Positions 12,955-23,977 of a stretch of DNA of 64,000 nt are shown in pieces; the first letter of the stretch is position 1, and each line of letters opens with the position of its first letter. The stretch is from assembly GCA_021234155.1 (NCBI GenBank), contig JAJEKV010000111.1:1866968-1930967 (forward strand), read 5' to 3'. Source of the DNA: Isoetes taiwanensis. Taxonomy: Eukaryota; Streptophyta; Lycopodiopsida; Isoetales; Isoetaceae. Made by a program: the position numbers and the translations under genes. Under the pieces are notes generated by a model. The model did no database searches, was not told where the DNA came from, and saw nothing but the letters and a program-made list of their open reading frames with translations.

Positions 12955-13991
12955 TCAGGCAGAACCACTCCATGCCGTGAGTAAGAGGAACAGGTGGGCC
13001 AACAGCCCACAGACTTGGCACAACTGCTGCCACAAATGGGGCCACTGCAGTCAAATGAGAGCAGGCTCCCGGGAAGAAACGTCTTCGTATGAGGAAGATG
13101 GGGAATTACAATGAAAGCCTCAGCCTTTAGTCTGGCCAGAAGTGGAAAGATCAGAGAGGCCAGTATCTTGCACAGCAGCTTGACGGCTTAAGGCTCCAGT
13201 TGAATCCCAGCATCAAAGGGCCACATGATCTTGAAGTTACGGTGCCCACAGCAAGAAACAGAGATAAAATTCTTAAAGACAATGAAGACGCCAAAAGCTT
13301 GAAGAGTGGTGAGTTGCTGCATCCACAATCGCAGCTATTTAAAGGAAGAAGAGGTAGGGGTTGCATAACTGGCAGTTCCTTAGCCCTGCCATGAGAACTT
13401 GGAGCCCCAAAAACTGCAGGAGGGATTCGTGAGAGCATGAGAGCTTTGTACCTTGGCTTCCCCTCTACAAAGGGGGAGCGTGAGAGATCAGGATCAAGGG
13501 GATTTAGCCAGGCCTGGAAGATCTAGCCCAGTCAAAAGCCCAGAACCAACTAGCTAGTAGACTGATAGGCCGGTTCAGATTTGAGGGAGGCAGAGTTAAT
13601 TGGATTGGAAGGAAGGCCGATTCAGATTGGCATAAGACCAGGAGCCGAAATCCTTGGAATCGAAGGCGGCTCTCAGCTATCTTAGGCGCGTATTTGATTT
13701 ATGGAATGTAAAGGTTGTGATGCACATATTGCAGCTCTCACAGCATTCCAAAAAATGCAAAAGTTATGAAAAAAAAAAGGGTTTTTCGTAAGAGTCCTAA
13801 ACCTAATTTCAAACTACCACAGAAATCAATTACCTGGTGGGAAACGCCACAGTAAATCAATCCAACTATCAGGTATGGAAACGCCTCCGCCAGGATAAAG
13901 CATTCGGAAATTATTTTGAGCTTTTCAACGGATGCCATCGTGAGTATAAGGTAAGTGGTTTTCCAACCGATTGCATCTCTTTCTGATTAAC
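12955..13991. other. Likely LINE-1 5' leader followed by upstream region of the SAM gene
   Basis: No supported gene. 12955 to about 13500 probably belongs to the LINE-1 5' end, but the junction was not found. 13700-13991 is AT-rich with a short A9 run near 13770 and could hold the promoter and 5' UTR of the plus-strand gene beginning at 13992. No clear TATA box was picked out. Confidence 0.4.
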
Positions 13992-15901
13992 ATGGCTGAT
14001 CAAGTGCCGTTTGTGTCTGAAGTATCTAAATGGGAGCCATCTCAAGTCACTTCTTACATTGCCAAGAGATTTCCTTCTGTTGCTGAGCAGATTGAGTGTA
14101 GCATCAATGAGAATCACATTTTTGGAATTTCGTTTCTTAATTTGGAGTCATCTGATTGGCAGAAGTTGGGACTAGCAATTGGGATAGCTGCAAGAATTAT
14201 TGCTTTGCGGGATGAAATCAGGTCCCAATCTCTTTCAAATAGTGAAGGTATTTTTTCTATCTCTAATTCTAGGGCTGAGCCATCATTTGATCATTCAGCA
14301 CCATCTGTTCATCAAGTTCCTATTGTGGGAGGAAAAAAAATATAAAAAGCATAGTTGTGATACATTGGAGCAATTTGGGCAAATGCGGTCAGATAAGATT
14401 CCAAAATGCAGCGCTGGTTTTTACATCTTTGAGTAGGGGATCAGAAAAGAATGGTAGATTAGCTTTGAAAAAAACAGGTCATCATGCACAATGGATTTTT
14501 ATGATGGAGAATCATCGAGTAATCCGAGCTGCTGCGTTAGAAGCTTTCCCAAACTTCACTTTACCAGAATTCAAGAGGGTTTCTTCAAGAAACAACAAAT
14601 GGATAAAGACGAGGGATAAGTTAGTGGACCTTTTGATGGCAGATGGATCTTTGAAGACAATATGTTGGCCAAATGTGACCTATCCTGTCCCAGAAAGGTT
14701 TGTTAGGGAGACAGTTAACTCAGTTATTTCAGGTGCGAAGAGACGCTTAAGGCTAAGAGAGAATAAGTTTCCTCGAAACTATGAAGAAGATGACCATGTT
14801 TCATTGGTTGCTTCATCCTTGACACTGGATAAGACGGATTTATCATTTTTTGATAAGCTCTTGTCTGCAGGTTACCAACGTCCTCCATTTTTCTATGATA
14901 AGGAGTTTGTCATTGGGGCTGCTGATGTTATTTGCAGAGTTGATAATATTTCCTATCATATATTGACCGTTAAAATATCGAGTCTTGGTGCTAGTATGGC
15001 TGATGTATGCCTTCCTTTTGAAAAGGACCACATATACACAAAAAAGAAGATTGGAGGACTGTCAATAGGGGTACGTGTGCATTTTTTATTTCTACGAGTC
15101 ACCAATTCCCTATTTTGTATGTTGTTGGTGTATTCATTAATTCCTTTTCTCATTTTCATTGTTATGTAGGAGGAACTGTCGTGGCCAGAATGCATGCCCC
15201 GTTCAACTCTTGATAAGAGACTTTCTTTTGTGGAAGATGATGAATCTGACGATGATGCAGAAAAAGAATCAACGAAAGAACCAGCAACACGATATCAGAG
15301 AAAACGACAAAGTGACGGAAGTGTGGATTCAGAATGGGCAGCTCAACATATTCGCGATGAGGTATATTTCATAAGATTTGCAATCTTTAGATGGAAATAG
15401 CATGAAAGAAATTAAGTTTGTCTTTGTTTGTGTTTGAAGAACAAAAAGTATTATGACAATCAGTTTGTATCTTTGGTGACGGATGGTATGCCAATGGGAG
15501 TGGGAAAGATCCATCGTGTGGATCCAGAGGGCCTTATTCATGGTGTATTAATTGGCGATGGCAATGTTTCCTTGATTGTGCAAGTTGTGGATGAGGATTG
15601 TGGTGAGGTGGTACTGCCATATCCACCATGTGCTGGAGTTGACACATTTGGAGACTTGAGAAGTGACATGAAGGCATGGTACATACGTTGGCCAATCAAT
15701 CGCCTCTCTCCGCCTACAGAATCTGAGGCCTGCAAGATTATTCATGACTCTAAGATGCAGGCTTATTCGACAGAATCAGCCTCTGGAGTTTCTCGACTAC
15801 TTTGGGCACTTAACAGGATATCTGCAAGCAATATGACCAGCCCCTCCACTGTAAAGGCAAAGATTAGCCTCTCTTCAGCGCTATTTTTTGACAACAGATA
15901 A
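13992..15901 (+). CDS. Four-exon gene: SAM-domain N-terminus, DUF8039-like C-terminus
   Basis: Proposed exons are 13992-14247, 14445-15070, 15170-15361 and 15440-15901, giving 511 codons. Introns 2 (99 nt, GTACGT...GTAG) and 3 (78 nt, GTATAT...GAAG) are phase 0 and rejoin open frames exactly. Intron 1 (197 nt, GTATTT...TCAG) is phase 1 and less certain. Residues about 10-72 (KWEPSQVTSYI through IAARIIALRDEI) match a SAM domain, a helical protein-interaction module. The middle is unrecognised and basic (GAKRRLRLRENKFPRN). Exon 3 encodes an acidic patch then a basic patch. Exon 4 (YYDNQFVSLVTDG to WPINRL) resembles the DUF8039 module linked to plant Tnp1/En-Spm-like proteins. The gene may be transposon-derived or domesticated. 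It lacks internal stops under this model, unlike its neighbours. Confidence 0.6.
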
Positions 15902-16309
15902 GGGCTCTCGCACTGTACAATCAATTTGCATAGAAGAGGGCCATCTGTTTAAGAGGGCATGGACGGTGCAGAGCTGATGTGACCACTGATGCTTGCAGAA
16001 TTGGAGAAACAAGCTGATTCTGTCTTTCTTTTCTATGCCTGAGGTTTCCAAGCAGTGTGCTGCCGATGATCAATGTCTCCAAAACACACCTCAATTTCAG
16101 CAGTAAACGCTGTAAAATCCTGCAATTCAAGAGCCCCCCTCTCCAGCGAGGAGGTAAACCAGCTGAAAGCTGGTCCAAAAAGTAGAGTCTATCAAGTATT
16201 TCCAGTGTTTTAGCCTATGCTTTGCATATTCCCCGTGCATTTCTTGCGTATTCTTCCTTGTTCTTGCGTAGGTTCATGACCTTTTGAACAGGAACCCTTA
16301 CCGGTTTTT
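15902..16309. other. Unassigned sequence downstream of the SAM gene
   Basis: Probably 3' UTR and spacer. A short self-complementary motif, CCAGCTGAAAGCTGG, lies near 16150. No coding evidence was found on either strand. Confidence 0.4.
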
Positions 16310-16519
16310 GTGTGCTCGGATCCTAAGCATTCTTTGTCCATATTTGGTGCCCAATTTCAACTAGACAGTAAGGATCTTAAAGAACGAGTAGCGTCTCATA
16401 AGTCAGCCTCTAGCTTCAAGAAAAAGCCATCAGAGCTTAAGATTAGTTTGCCAGAGAAATTTGATGGCACTACATCTAGGCTCCGAGGTTTTTTGAATCA
16501 GATTCGACTCGCTATTTAG
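16310..16519 (+). pseudogene. Ty3/gypsy gag fragment
   Basis: The 69-codon frame ends with LKISLPEKFDGT, then SRLRGFLNQIRLAI. This matches the start of the gag region of many plant Metaviridae (LPEKFDGTRSxFRGFxNQIRL pattern). Nothing else of that element is visible on either side, so it is an isolated relic. It is a different family from the chromovirus at 21-49 kb, whose gag reads differently. Confidence 0.65.
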
Positions 16520-16957
16520 CTCCACCCTCACTAGTTGGTCATGCCAAAATGGGGGGCGGGGGAGGTACATTAGAGAGGGTAAGGAGGGTATTGAACTAGC
16601 ATGGAATTTTATAGCAAGGAAGTAAACTCAATGCTGATATGCAAAGAACGTGAATATCGGAATGCAAGCACTGGAAAAGCAAAAGACCCAATTGAGATTA
16701 AGCTCTCATAGACTTGAAATTAAAATGTGTCGACATAGGATCCAACATATATAGAAAGCTTATATAAACACATGCCCCTATAGGTGCATGGCAACATCAG
16801 CCACACGTTTACTAGTCAATATCTAACAATTAGACAATACATTTAGAATGAGTATGTTTTTTGTACTCAAATAAAAGAAGAGCTAACATGCTTTATACTT
16901 AAATTTTGGTTGTCTAAGCTGTTTTTTATGACTACCATTGAATTTTATGTTGTGCAG
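16520..16957. other. Unassigned AT-rich spacer, possibly intronic
   Basis: No gene, repeat or element end was recognised. It ends in a plausible 3' splice site (TTGTGCAG at 16950-16957), so part of it may be an intron of the gene whose last exon follows. Confidence 0.35.
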
Positions 16958-17262
16958 GTTATTAATGGTCAAGCTTTAAAGGATTTTGCCTCGCTAGGGT
17001 CTGCAATGCATAAAAATGTCTGTTTAGTTGCATTGGGAAAAGAAAGATTAGATGGAGTTACGCCTTTGGAAATTTCTGCAGCAACTCCAAACGAGAAAAC
17101 AACAATGCATTTCTTGCTCTTGCAAAGTCCAAAGCTAAAGGGTCAGACTTATACAAGAGTTTTGCCATAGCTTGTATCAAGACAAAGATCGTGGAGGTTA
17201 CCAAAGAAGGATGGGTGTCTCGTACTTTTGATCGGACCACTCTAAAACTTGCTGATAGTTAG
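16958..17262 (+). pseudogene. Terminal exon of an unidentified gene, with one frameshift
   Basis: After the acceptor at 16956-16957 the frame reads INGQALKDFASLGSAMHK through ERLDGVTPLEIS. A shift near 17080-17100 then leads into NNNAFLALAKSKAKGSDLYK and FAIACIKTKIVEVTKEGW, ending at TAG 17260-17262. Both parts have ordinary protein composition and meet at one point, which suggests a single coding exon broken by a small indel. I do not recognise the family. A sequencing error at the shift would make it an intact C-terminus. Confidence 0.4.
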
Positions 17263-18259
17263 GATCTGCTTCTAATTATTATTTTGGTATTGATTGCGGA
17301 TTAGTTTAGTGCTTTTGAGGACATGTCTTGGACCTCTCTTGTTATTTTGGCGCTTGTAGATCCAAGGCTTTCTCGTGATATGGAAGAAAGCAGCTTTTTG
17401 TATGGCTCACCAAGTGGGTTTAAAATAGAATGTTCATTTTCTACTCTTATTCTGGCTTCAAACAATATCTTTGCTTAATTATTTGGTCGAATTTGTTGTC
17501 AATTTTGCATTATGTTCTTTGTGCTGGACTTGCATCAGATGTAGTATGGGGAACTGCTCTTAAGGACTGTTCAATACCAGGGGTGACATATATGAAGGTT
17601 GTGGAAGTAAGCATATAAGAAAGGTAACCACTTTAAACTCATCTTCTGCTACCTACAGGTTCTCTTTTTCTTAATATATTAAGGTTATAACAGGAAAATT
17701 CTCCCAATGTTGATGTTGGCGCACTTAAGTTACAGAACAACTATCCACCTTGGGTCTTTTTGTATTATTTTAGCAGGGTTAGAGATTCGTAGGGTTTATT
17801 CATTTATAATTGGCTGCAAAAGTTCTTTGGTGCTGTGTATGACGTCTTTTAGTGGTGCAATAGGGCATAGGTTTGCTGAGTTTTCCAATGCTGGGGTAGT
17901 TAGGTGCTGAATGCTGGTGCTGAATGCTGCCCCTGTAGTATGTAACTGTTTTAAGTTTGCAGCTAGGTTGACTGTTAGCATTCGTGCAAGTCGTATAGGT
18001 AGTGTAGTTCTTTTATTTGGTGGTTGTTATGCTTGCTAAGCTAATGCACAGTTAAATTAGGTGAGTTCGAGTTGCAAGGATGCTTTGGTAGGGAATAGGG
18101 ATAGCTGATTATTGTTGGGAAGCTAGGTTTGTGAGTTGGACACTGCTATGGTTTGTTTGCATAGCCAGCTTTGCTTCCTGAAACCCTAGGTTAGCTGGCT
18201 AGAAAAAGAAAAACAGAAAGAATGCAATGCAGGAGGTTATTGGATCGATCTGCCTGGCC
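17263..18259. other. Intergenic sequence without a supported gene
   Basis: AT-rich, short frames only. It is flanked by the unidentified exon on the left and the 3' end of the convergent mTERF gene on the right, so it probably holds both 3' UTRs. Confidence 0.4.
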
Positions 18260-19109
18260 TTAAGTGCTTAAGTGCTTCAGTTTATGAAAAATAATGTAAT
18301 ATTGCGATTTATGTTTTAGATGCGTCACTTTGAGCACCATAGTGGATTCATGCACATGCTTAATGGAACTTGCAGAGGGATGAAGTGCTACAAACCTGGT
18401 CACAGATTGCCCAAAGGACATGTATATAATGGTGCTTAGGGGATACCGCCGCTTCAGAAGTTCCTTTGATTGAAGAAATAATATAACCCTGTTGCGGGGT
18501 TTTACCCTTTTTTCCAAGCTAGAGAGCAAATAAAATGGAGCGTTGAGAATTTCATCCAAGGGATACTTCATATCCTCTGTAAGGTATCTAAATTTCTCCA
18601 CGACATGTTCATTTTTTATGCACGGTATTTGAGGATATATCTGCAGAATGTGATAAATACTCTGAGGTGGAAGTCCGAGGCTGAATAGATAGCCCAACCT
18701 TTTTTCTAATGTGAGAATCCCATATGATGAATACCTTGCTAATGCTGTGACAAAATATTTGGAGCTTTGATCAATGCCAAGGCTCGACATAAATTCTATA
18801 CGAGCAGCCAAGGTGTCGTAAGACCTACACAAAAATGATGGCCTTATTTTAAGGATTTTATCTAAAACTTGGGCACTTATCTTATACCGTTGCAAAATCT
18901 CGTCCAAGCGCTTAATATTATGCTTAGAAATAAACAAGACAGACAGTGGCTGTGTAGATAACATTTTAGAAAGAAATACAACCTTCCAGGCCATACCTTG
19001 ATAAAAACTCAGCAACATGGCGCAGATTAAGAAGAATGGCATCGATACGAGGAACGAAATGAGGTGAGCTCACCAGACGGTTCTCAGGCAATGCCACCGT
19101 CAAAGGCAG
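18260..19109 (-). pseudogene. mTERF-family protein, C-terminal half, one frameshift
   Basis: The minus frame from about 18990 to 18260 has typical mTERF repeats. They include KMLSTQPLSVLF, KILKIRPSFL, LEKRLGYLFSLGLPPQSI, and the C-terminal signature SSLEKRVKPRNRVILFLQSK. mTERF proteins bind organellar nucleic acid and act in chloroplast or mitochondrial transcription, splicing or translation. Upstream, a second frame from 19109 reads LPENRLVSSPHFVPRIDAIL, continues to FLSRYGLEG and stops at TAA 18966-18968. Joining the frames needs a 1-nt change at about 18966-18995. The N-terminus and transit peptide are missing, so this is a fragment or the 3' exon of a larger gene. Confidence 0.75.
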
Positions 19110-20108
19110 CTATGTTATTGAGGCAAAGGAAATATTTTACTTTAGGCACTGAGTTGTACTGTCTTTATCTCCCCTATTTTTAAATCTCCCTTATGCTGAC
19201 ATTTTGTACCTTATGTACAGGTTCATAATGGAGTTGTTGAAGATGTTGCATGACATGCAATACATGAGAATTATCTGGTTCTATTGGAGATGATTGCTCT
19301 CACTAGAACTAGCTTCCTTTGCATTCTGTTGAAGCTCATAAGGCAGAGGTAAATCTATCTTGGGGGGTTTGTTATTTGGAATTGCAACACTTCTTAGAAC
19401 CTCAATGTTTTATCGTAGTGTGGCTGTTGTACTTGCTCATAGCTGTATGATTGCAGTCAAATGCATCTCTGTATCTAATAGTAGTTTTCAATCTATTGAT
19501 TCTAACAAGTGCTTCACTACCCAACCTTTGAAGGTGGTCGCAAAGTGAAGTTATTATAGATCAACTGCGCACGGAGGTTGAACTCAAGTTCTGAAGCACT
19601 ATTTATTGCCAGACAGCTCATAGAACTTAACCTTTAGTATTCGTTAAGGTATTTGATGGCTGTAAAAGCCTGATACTATTGTACTGAAGCAAATTTTAGT
19701 GGCAAAATTTTTAAGCATATTTGTCTTCAATAGTCTTTGCTTTTGAATTCCGTCTCATAAATTAAAAAAATGTTCAAATGAACAATAGCTGAAATATGTT
19801 GATTAGTTACTGACACCACAATTTGGAATCACATGAAAAAAAAACATGTCGAATGCCCTCAAACTTATTAAGCTAATATATTAAGGTGGAATACTCCGGT
19901 CTCTTGCCATATCACCAAACTTGATACATGCACTATTAGATGTTAATATTAAAATCACGTATATTTACAACATTCTACAATTGTATTGATATTATTAAAA
20001 AGAAAACACATTAGTTTTTCACATTCAAAATTAGATATATTTACAACATTCTTTAATTGTATTGATATCATGGAAAGAAAAACATATTAGTTTATCTAAA
20101 CCGAGCAA
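19110..20108. other. AT-rich intergenic region
   Basis: No supported gene. It contains the small tandem duplication listed separately at 19961-20096. Confidence 0.4.
19961..20096. repeat. Two-copy ~76-bp tandem duplication
   Basis: Copies begin at 19961 and 20037 with ATATTTACAACATTCT and share AATTGTATTGATAT and a following A-rich AGAAAA...ATTAGTTT segment. They are imperfect, so the duplication is not recent. Confidence 0.75.
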
Positions 20109-21193
20109 TTTGCGTAATGTTAAGAGTTTGCTGGATACATTTTCCTTGGCTTCTGGTTGTCTTCTTAATTGGGGAAAGTATTCGGCTCTGTGGGCTTTGG
20201 AGACGCCGCCTCCACCTTGTTTGTTTCTCTTCCCTTGAAGGTACTCCTAAAGGAATGCATGTACCGCACTTCTGCATTCCTTTTGGGGTGATATCTCTAT
20301 GGGTCAGGTTCGGGATGAGATTTTGCAGGGACTACGTAAGCACCTCAATTGGTGGAAGGGTAGTAAGTTGTCGATGGTAAAAGTGTGATTATCCGAGCTA
20401 AGTCGCTTTTGTAGCACCCACGATACAGCCACCGTTATGTTAGCTCCGTAATGCAAGGTTCGTGAATTGGATAGAATTGTCCCAAACTTTGTTTGGGGAG
20501 GGACGCAAAAGGAGCAAGTGGGTTAAAGTAGCCCGGGTGGAAGTGCCTCCCACCGAGAGGATGGGGGTTTGGCAATCCTAGATTTGGCTTTGCATTCTAA
20601 GGTGTTAGTCTCCAAGTTTGTCCCGAGTATTCTCCATGAAGAGGGTTCTCTCGGCAGGTGCAAAAGATTGCTTTTACAGCCCTCCGCATTCAGGTGGCTT
20701 TTCACAAGCCATCCGTCCCCTCGCGGAAGTTGCCTTGGGCCTTGCTTTTACAGATGAGGTCGCATCCACACGCTTCACCTTTTCTCAAAGGTGTACGGGG
20801 GCCCGGGAGCATGCGCAGTGCTTTTCCGTGTAGACTATGCATCAAGATTTCATCACACCTCTTCTTTTCTCGTGGGTTCCTCCGCTTCCAACATACTTGC
20901 CTTTGGTCGCTAGCTTGCACGCCGGGATGCAGGCCCGTTGGACTCGGGCTGCAGTCTCCACCTTAGAGGATTGGTATTGGCATGGCCAACTGGCTCCTTG
21001 GGAGTTTTTTCAGGCCCGTTTTCGGCTTAAGAGTAGTGACCGAGCTATCTGGCAGCAAGTGGCCTCCTGTATTCCACTGCATATTCCTGTTCTTCTCCAG
21101 GGAGGGGTGGTCTTTCAGATTTGGAAGGTTCATTCAGGTGTCGATGAGTCATGCTTTGTTCGCTCTTTTGTTACCCCGACATGGTTATTCGAT
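20109..21193 (+). mobile_element. LINE-3, 5'-truncated, left part (split by the chromovirus)
   Basis: Degenerate plus-strand LINE ORF2 downstream of the RT. Readable pieces include LAILDLALHSKVLVSKFVPSI and WYWHGQLAPWEFFQARF in changing frames. The right part resumes at 49168 in the same orientation with the Cys/His tail, and GATAC flanks the intervening chromovirus on both sides. Stops and shifts are frequent, so it was already old when interrupted. Confidence 0.75.
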
Positions 21194-21198
21194 GATAC
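21194..21198. repeat. Target-site duplication of the chromovirus, left copy (GATAC)
   Basis: GATAC directly precedes the 5' LTR and recurs at 49163-49167 right after the 3' LTR, the 5-bp duplication expected of an LTR-retroelement integrase. Confidence 0.75.
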
Positions 21199-22768
21199 CG
21201 CGGATCGCTCCAAGTATTTATATCAGATAATGATAAATATATCGACATCGCCACGCAAAGAAGTGATACGCCACCATGGGGTATTTTAACCTAGGGGGCT
21301 GACCTAAAAGGGATTAATTTAGCTATGCTAAATTAATTATTAAAGGTTAATTACCTATAATTAAGAAAATAATATCTAATTGACTTAATTAGGATAATAG
21401 ATTAACTAGGAAGGTGCAACTTGGCCAAATTCGATTGGCCAGCAGGAAATGCTAACTTGGGGCATCAAGTTGGACCCCTACCCCATAGTGCCCCAAAATC
21501 GAGCCAGGAGGAGGAGTTGTTGAGCGCCCCAGTTGTTGCTGAATGCCCAAGTTGTTGCTGAACACCCAAGTTGCTGAAAGATGGAAGTGCCCCATGATAA
21601 CGGATCTAGCAGAAACTCGGGTTAGTGGGTAGTCTAGCTTGAGCTTCTAGGATAGTGCCTCAGTTAGTCTTCTCTGGTTATCTTTGTTAAGATTAACCCT
21701 TCTTTGATATTTAGGATTATATTTCAATTATGGATTATGCTCTGTTAAGTAAGGATGGATGAATCTATGAAAGTATCTCTGTTAGCTTCCGTAAAGCAGG
21801 GATTAAAGGGGGGGTAGAGACCTCTGTGCCTTATGCTCTTAGTATGCTCCTAGTAGTTCCCCTAGTACCCGGTAAATGCGGCCTGTGAACAAGAGACCAC
21901 CGAGCCGTGGATGCTATGGAATTGCTTAGCACCAGAGAAGGGACGCAGTGGTGATGTGGGGGTGGGGTCTTGCACGAACATAAAAGGCTCCTGGGACTCC
22001 TACAGTGGGCTAGGCCTAATAGCTGGTCACGTAGAGGGCCGAGTATGGGTATGACACTTCCTGGGTGCAGCGGTGTGACCCGTATGGGGCATCCTGTACT
22101 TTGAAGATAAAGTTAGGGGAGTAGGTCTGCACGGATGCTGGGCCGCCGATGCGCACGATATTCTAGCTCACCCATGGAACCGCGCGGATCCCGAAGGGGA
22201 CACTTCCCCACTGCTTCATCGGACCAGGTCTTCATGAAACCCCGAGTAGGCTCGAAGGGTGATACCTGAGTCCGTCTCCCGAAAGATGCCATAGCATGAT
22301 TCACTCATCCGCAGTGTGCACGTGAGGGGCGATGGAGTGGACAACCCTAGCCGATGTTCTATGCCGCCCAACGCCATGCCAAGATTTGGTCCGGCTGATC
22401 TCTTGAGACCTAGCCATCACGATCCTCACCGGAGTCCGAGCCGGTAGAACCATGGGGTTTGGGATGTTTTCTCTAGTATTAAATGCATCTTCTCTGTTAT
22501 TATCAGTTGGATGGATGTGCCACCCTTCGTGGTGGTTATTTATGATATGATTATGCAGTATGCTAACCTTGTATGCACGCTTCTGCGATGTAGGAGTCCC
22601 ATTGAAGGCGTGGGCCGAATGACACCTCTGTGTCCTTCACTCGAGCATCTTTCTATAGATGGCCCGAGTTAGACGAAGGGCCCTACTCATGGCGAGTTGG
22701 TTGCCATGGGAGGGGAAAGTCCCCGTATATATATGTCTGAGTGTCGTATATGTTCTGGGAGCGTCACA
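21199..22768 (+). repeat. Chromovirus 5' LTR (~1570 bp)
   Basis: It matches the 3' LTR along its length, including GATACGCCACCATGGGG near its start and GGGAGCGTCACA at its end. The 5'-terminal TGTGAC seen in the 3' LTR is degraded here to CGCGGATC. The end CA abuts the primer-binding site. Many substitutions and small indels separate the two LTRs, so the insertion is old. A TATATATA run lies at about 22725. Confidence 0.9.
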
Positions 22769-22769
22769 G

Positions 22770-22782
22770 TGGTATCAGAGCC
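22770..22782 (+). other. Primer-binding site for initiator-Met tRNA
   Basis: TGGTATCAGAGCC lies one base after the 5' LTR. This is the usual plant retroelement PBS, complementary to the 3' end of tRNA-iMet, and primes minus-strand DNA synthesis. Confidence 0.93.
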
Positions 22783-23130
22783 GTGATTTCGGTTGCCCAA
22801 AATCATAGCACTGACCAAATCCTAACTCATTAGTTCGGTAGTTAGGTGGGAGTTTAAGCTAGTGGGATTGTTTAGCTCTTTGATGTTTGGTTTTGTGCTA
22901 GGTGATGTAATAGATTGTAAGTTTTTAAGAAAGTTAGGGCAACTGGAGGACCCAAGATTCAGAAGGTCATAACTTTTTGTAGATAGCTCGGATGAACGCA
23001 AAAATGGTTCCAATGGATCGGGCATCTCTCAAATATCCTAGGGGGCACGTTACCCGAGGTCAAAATGGCGATAGCAAGGCAAAAAAGTCAAAGGGGCGCT
23101 GTTGTCGGATTGAGTGTTTTTCTCGGAAAA

Positions 23131-23731
23131 ATAAGGGCATATAATGCTAGCAAATATTCTGATACATCTGAGTTCGATATAAAAATACTGGCGTCCGCTT
23201 AAAAAAAAAAAAAAAAAAAAAAAAAATAACCCGGGACATAACTAGTCTGGACAACAATCCTACTAGCACATCATACTACTTTGGTCAATCCCTCCATAGT
23301 TTTATCATTCCATCCAAAGATCTAGATAGATCCGAGTCTGGTACACCAATCTATGGATAACAGGTTTAGAAACTATTGACACTCTTTTTTGAATCTACCG
23401 ACTCAGTCATCATTTTTTTGAAAACAAAACTTTTTCCACTCTATGGGATGCTCAAATCATTAGAACAGTCATTCCATAGTGCACATTATTCTTATAAAAT
23501 AAGGTTTAATGTATTTGCCATTAAAACATCCTAAAATGCACAGCAAAACTGGAGGTAAACGTACCTGTATTATGTGTGAGCTTTACTTATAAAAAATGCT
23601 CCACATTTGACTATTATTTCAACATGTTCAATGTTTAACAAGGGCGTATAATAAGGGCGTATAATGCTAGCAGCGCCCCATACGGTTCCGCGTATAAAAA
23701 TACGCGTCCGTTTAAAAAAAAAAAAAAAAAA
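23131..23731. repeat. Direct repeat pair ending in poly(A) runs in the chromovirus leader
   Basis: Segment 23131-23226 and segment 23651-23732 share ATAAGGGC(A/G)TATAATGCTAGCA, a TATAAAAATAC stretch, GCGTCCG and a terminal A run. About 425 bp of unrelated AT-rich DNA lies between them. The arrangement could be a leader duplication or an insertion whose target became duplicated. No coding sequence was seen. Confidence 0.6.
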
Positions 23732-23977
23732 ATGAAATTTTTTTACAAAAAAAAGTTAAAAGTTAAATTCAAACTTGTGTCACTTTTTGAAAAGTGTGTT
23801 AGTTGGGACGCCTTCTTGCCGCCATAGCCGCCGGACTTGAGCTCTTTTTCCGCCATAGCTGACCTCCATTGCTACCTTGCGACTGCCCTAACCACCTAGC
23901 GCCTTTGCCTAGTATCTAGCGCCATCTATCTAAGCTTGAGCGCCCTACTTCTTCTCTTGTTATCCATCGCTAGTGCC

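Larger units (their letters stand above)
4706..13500 (-). mobile_element. LINE-1: near full-length L1-type non-LTR retrotransposon, decayed
   Basis: On the minus strand the order is an upstream ORF region, ORF1 (DUF4283-like), ORF2 (endonuclease, reverse transcriptase, zinc-finger tail) and then poly(A), seen as 23 T residues at 4706-4728 on the plus strand. This is the standard plant L1 layout. Several frameshifts break both ORFs. The 3' end is secure. The 5' end is only estimated at about 13.4-13.7 kb by comparison with LINE-2, and I found no convincing target-site duplication. ORF1 is unusually long because of internal duplications. Confidence 0.85.

Noticed and set aside
4706-13700. Target-site duplication for LINE-1
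   Set aside because: The sequence beside the poly(T) (CAAGCAGAACCTTGC) was not found near the presumed 5' end, so the boundary is left open.
23222-23242. CCCGGGACATAACTAGT resembles a Helitron 3' end
   Set aside because: No hairpin of the right form and no matching 5'-TC end or empty site. It may be a worn terminus but cannot be supported.
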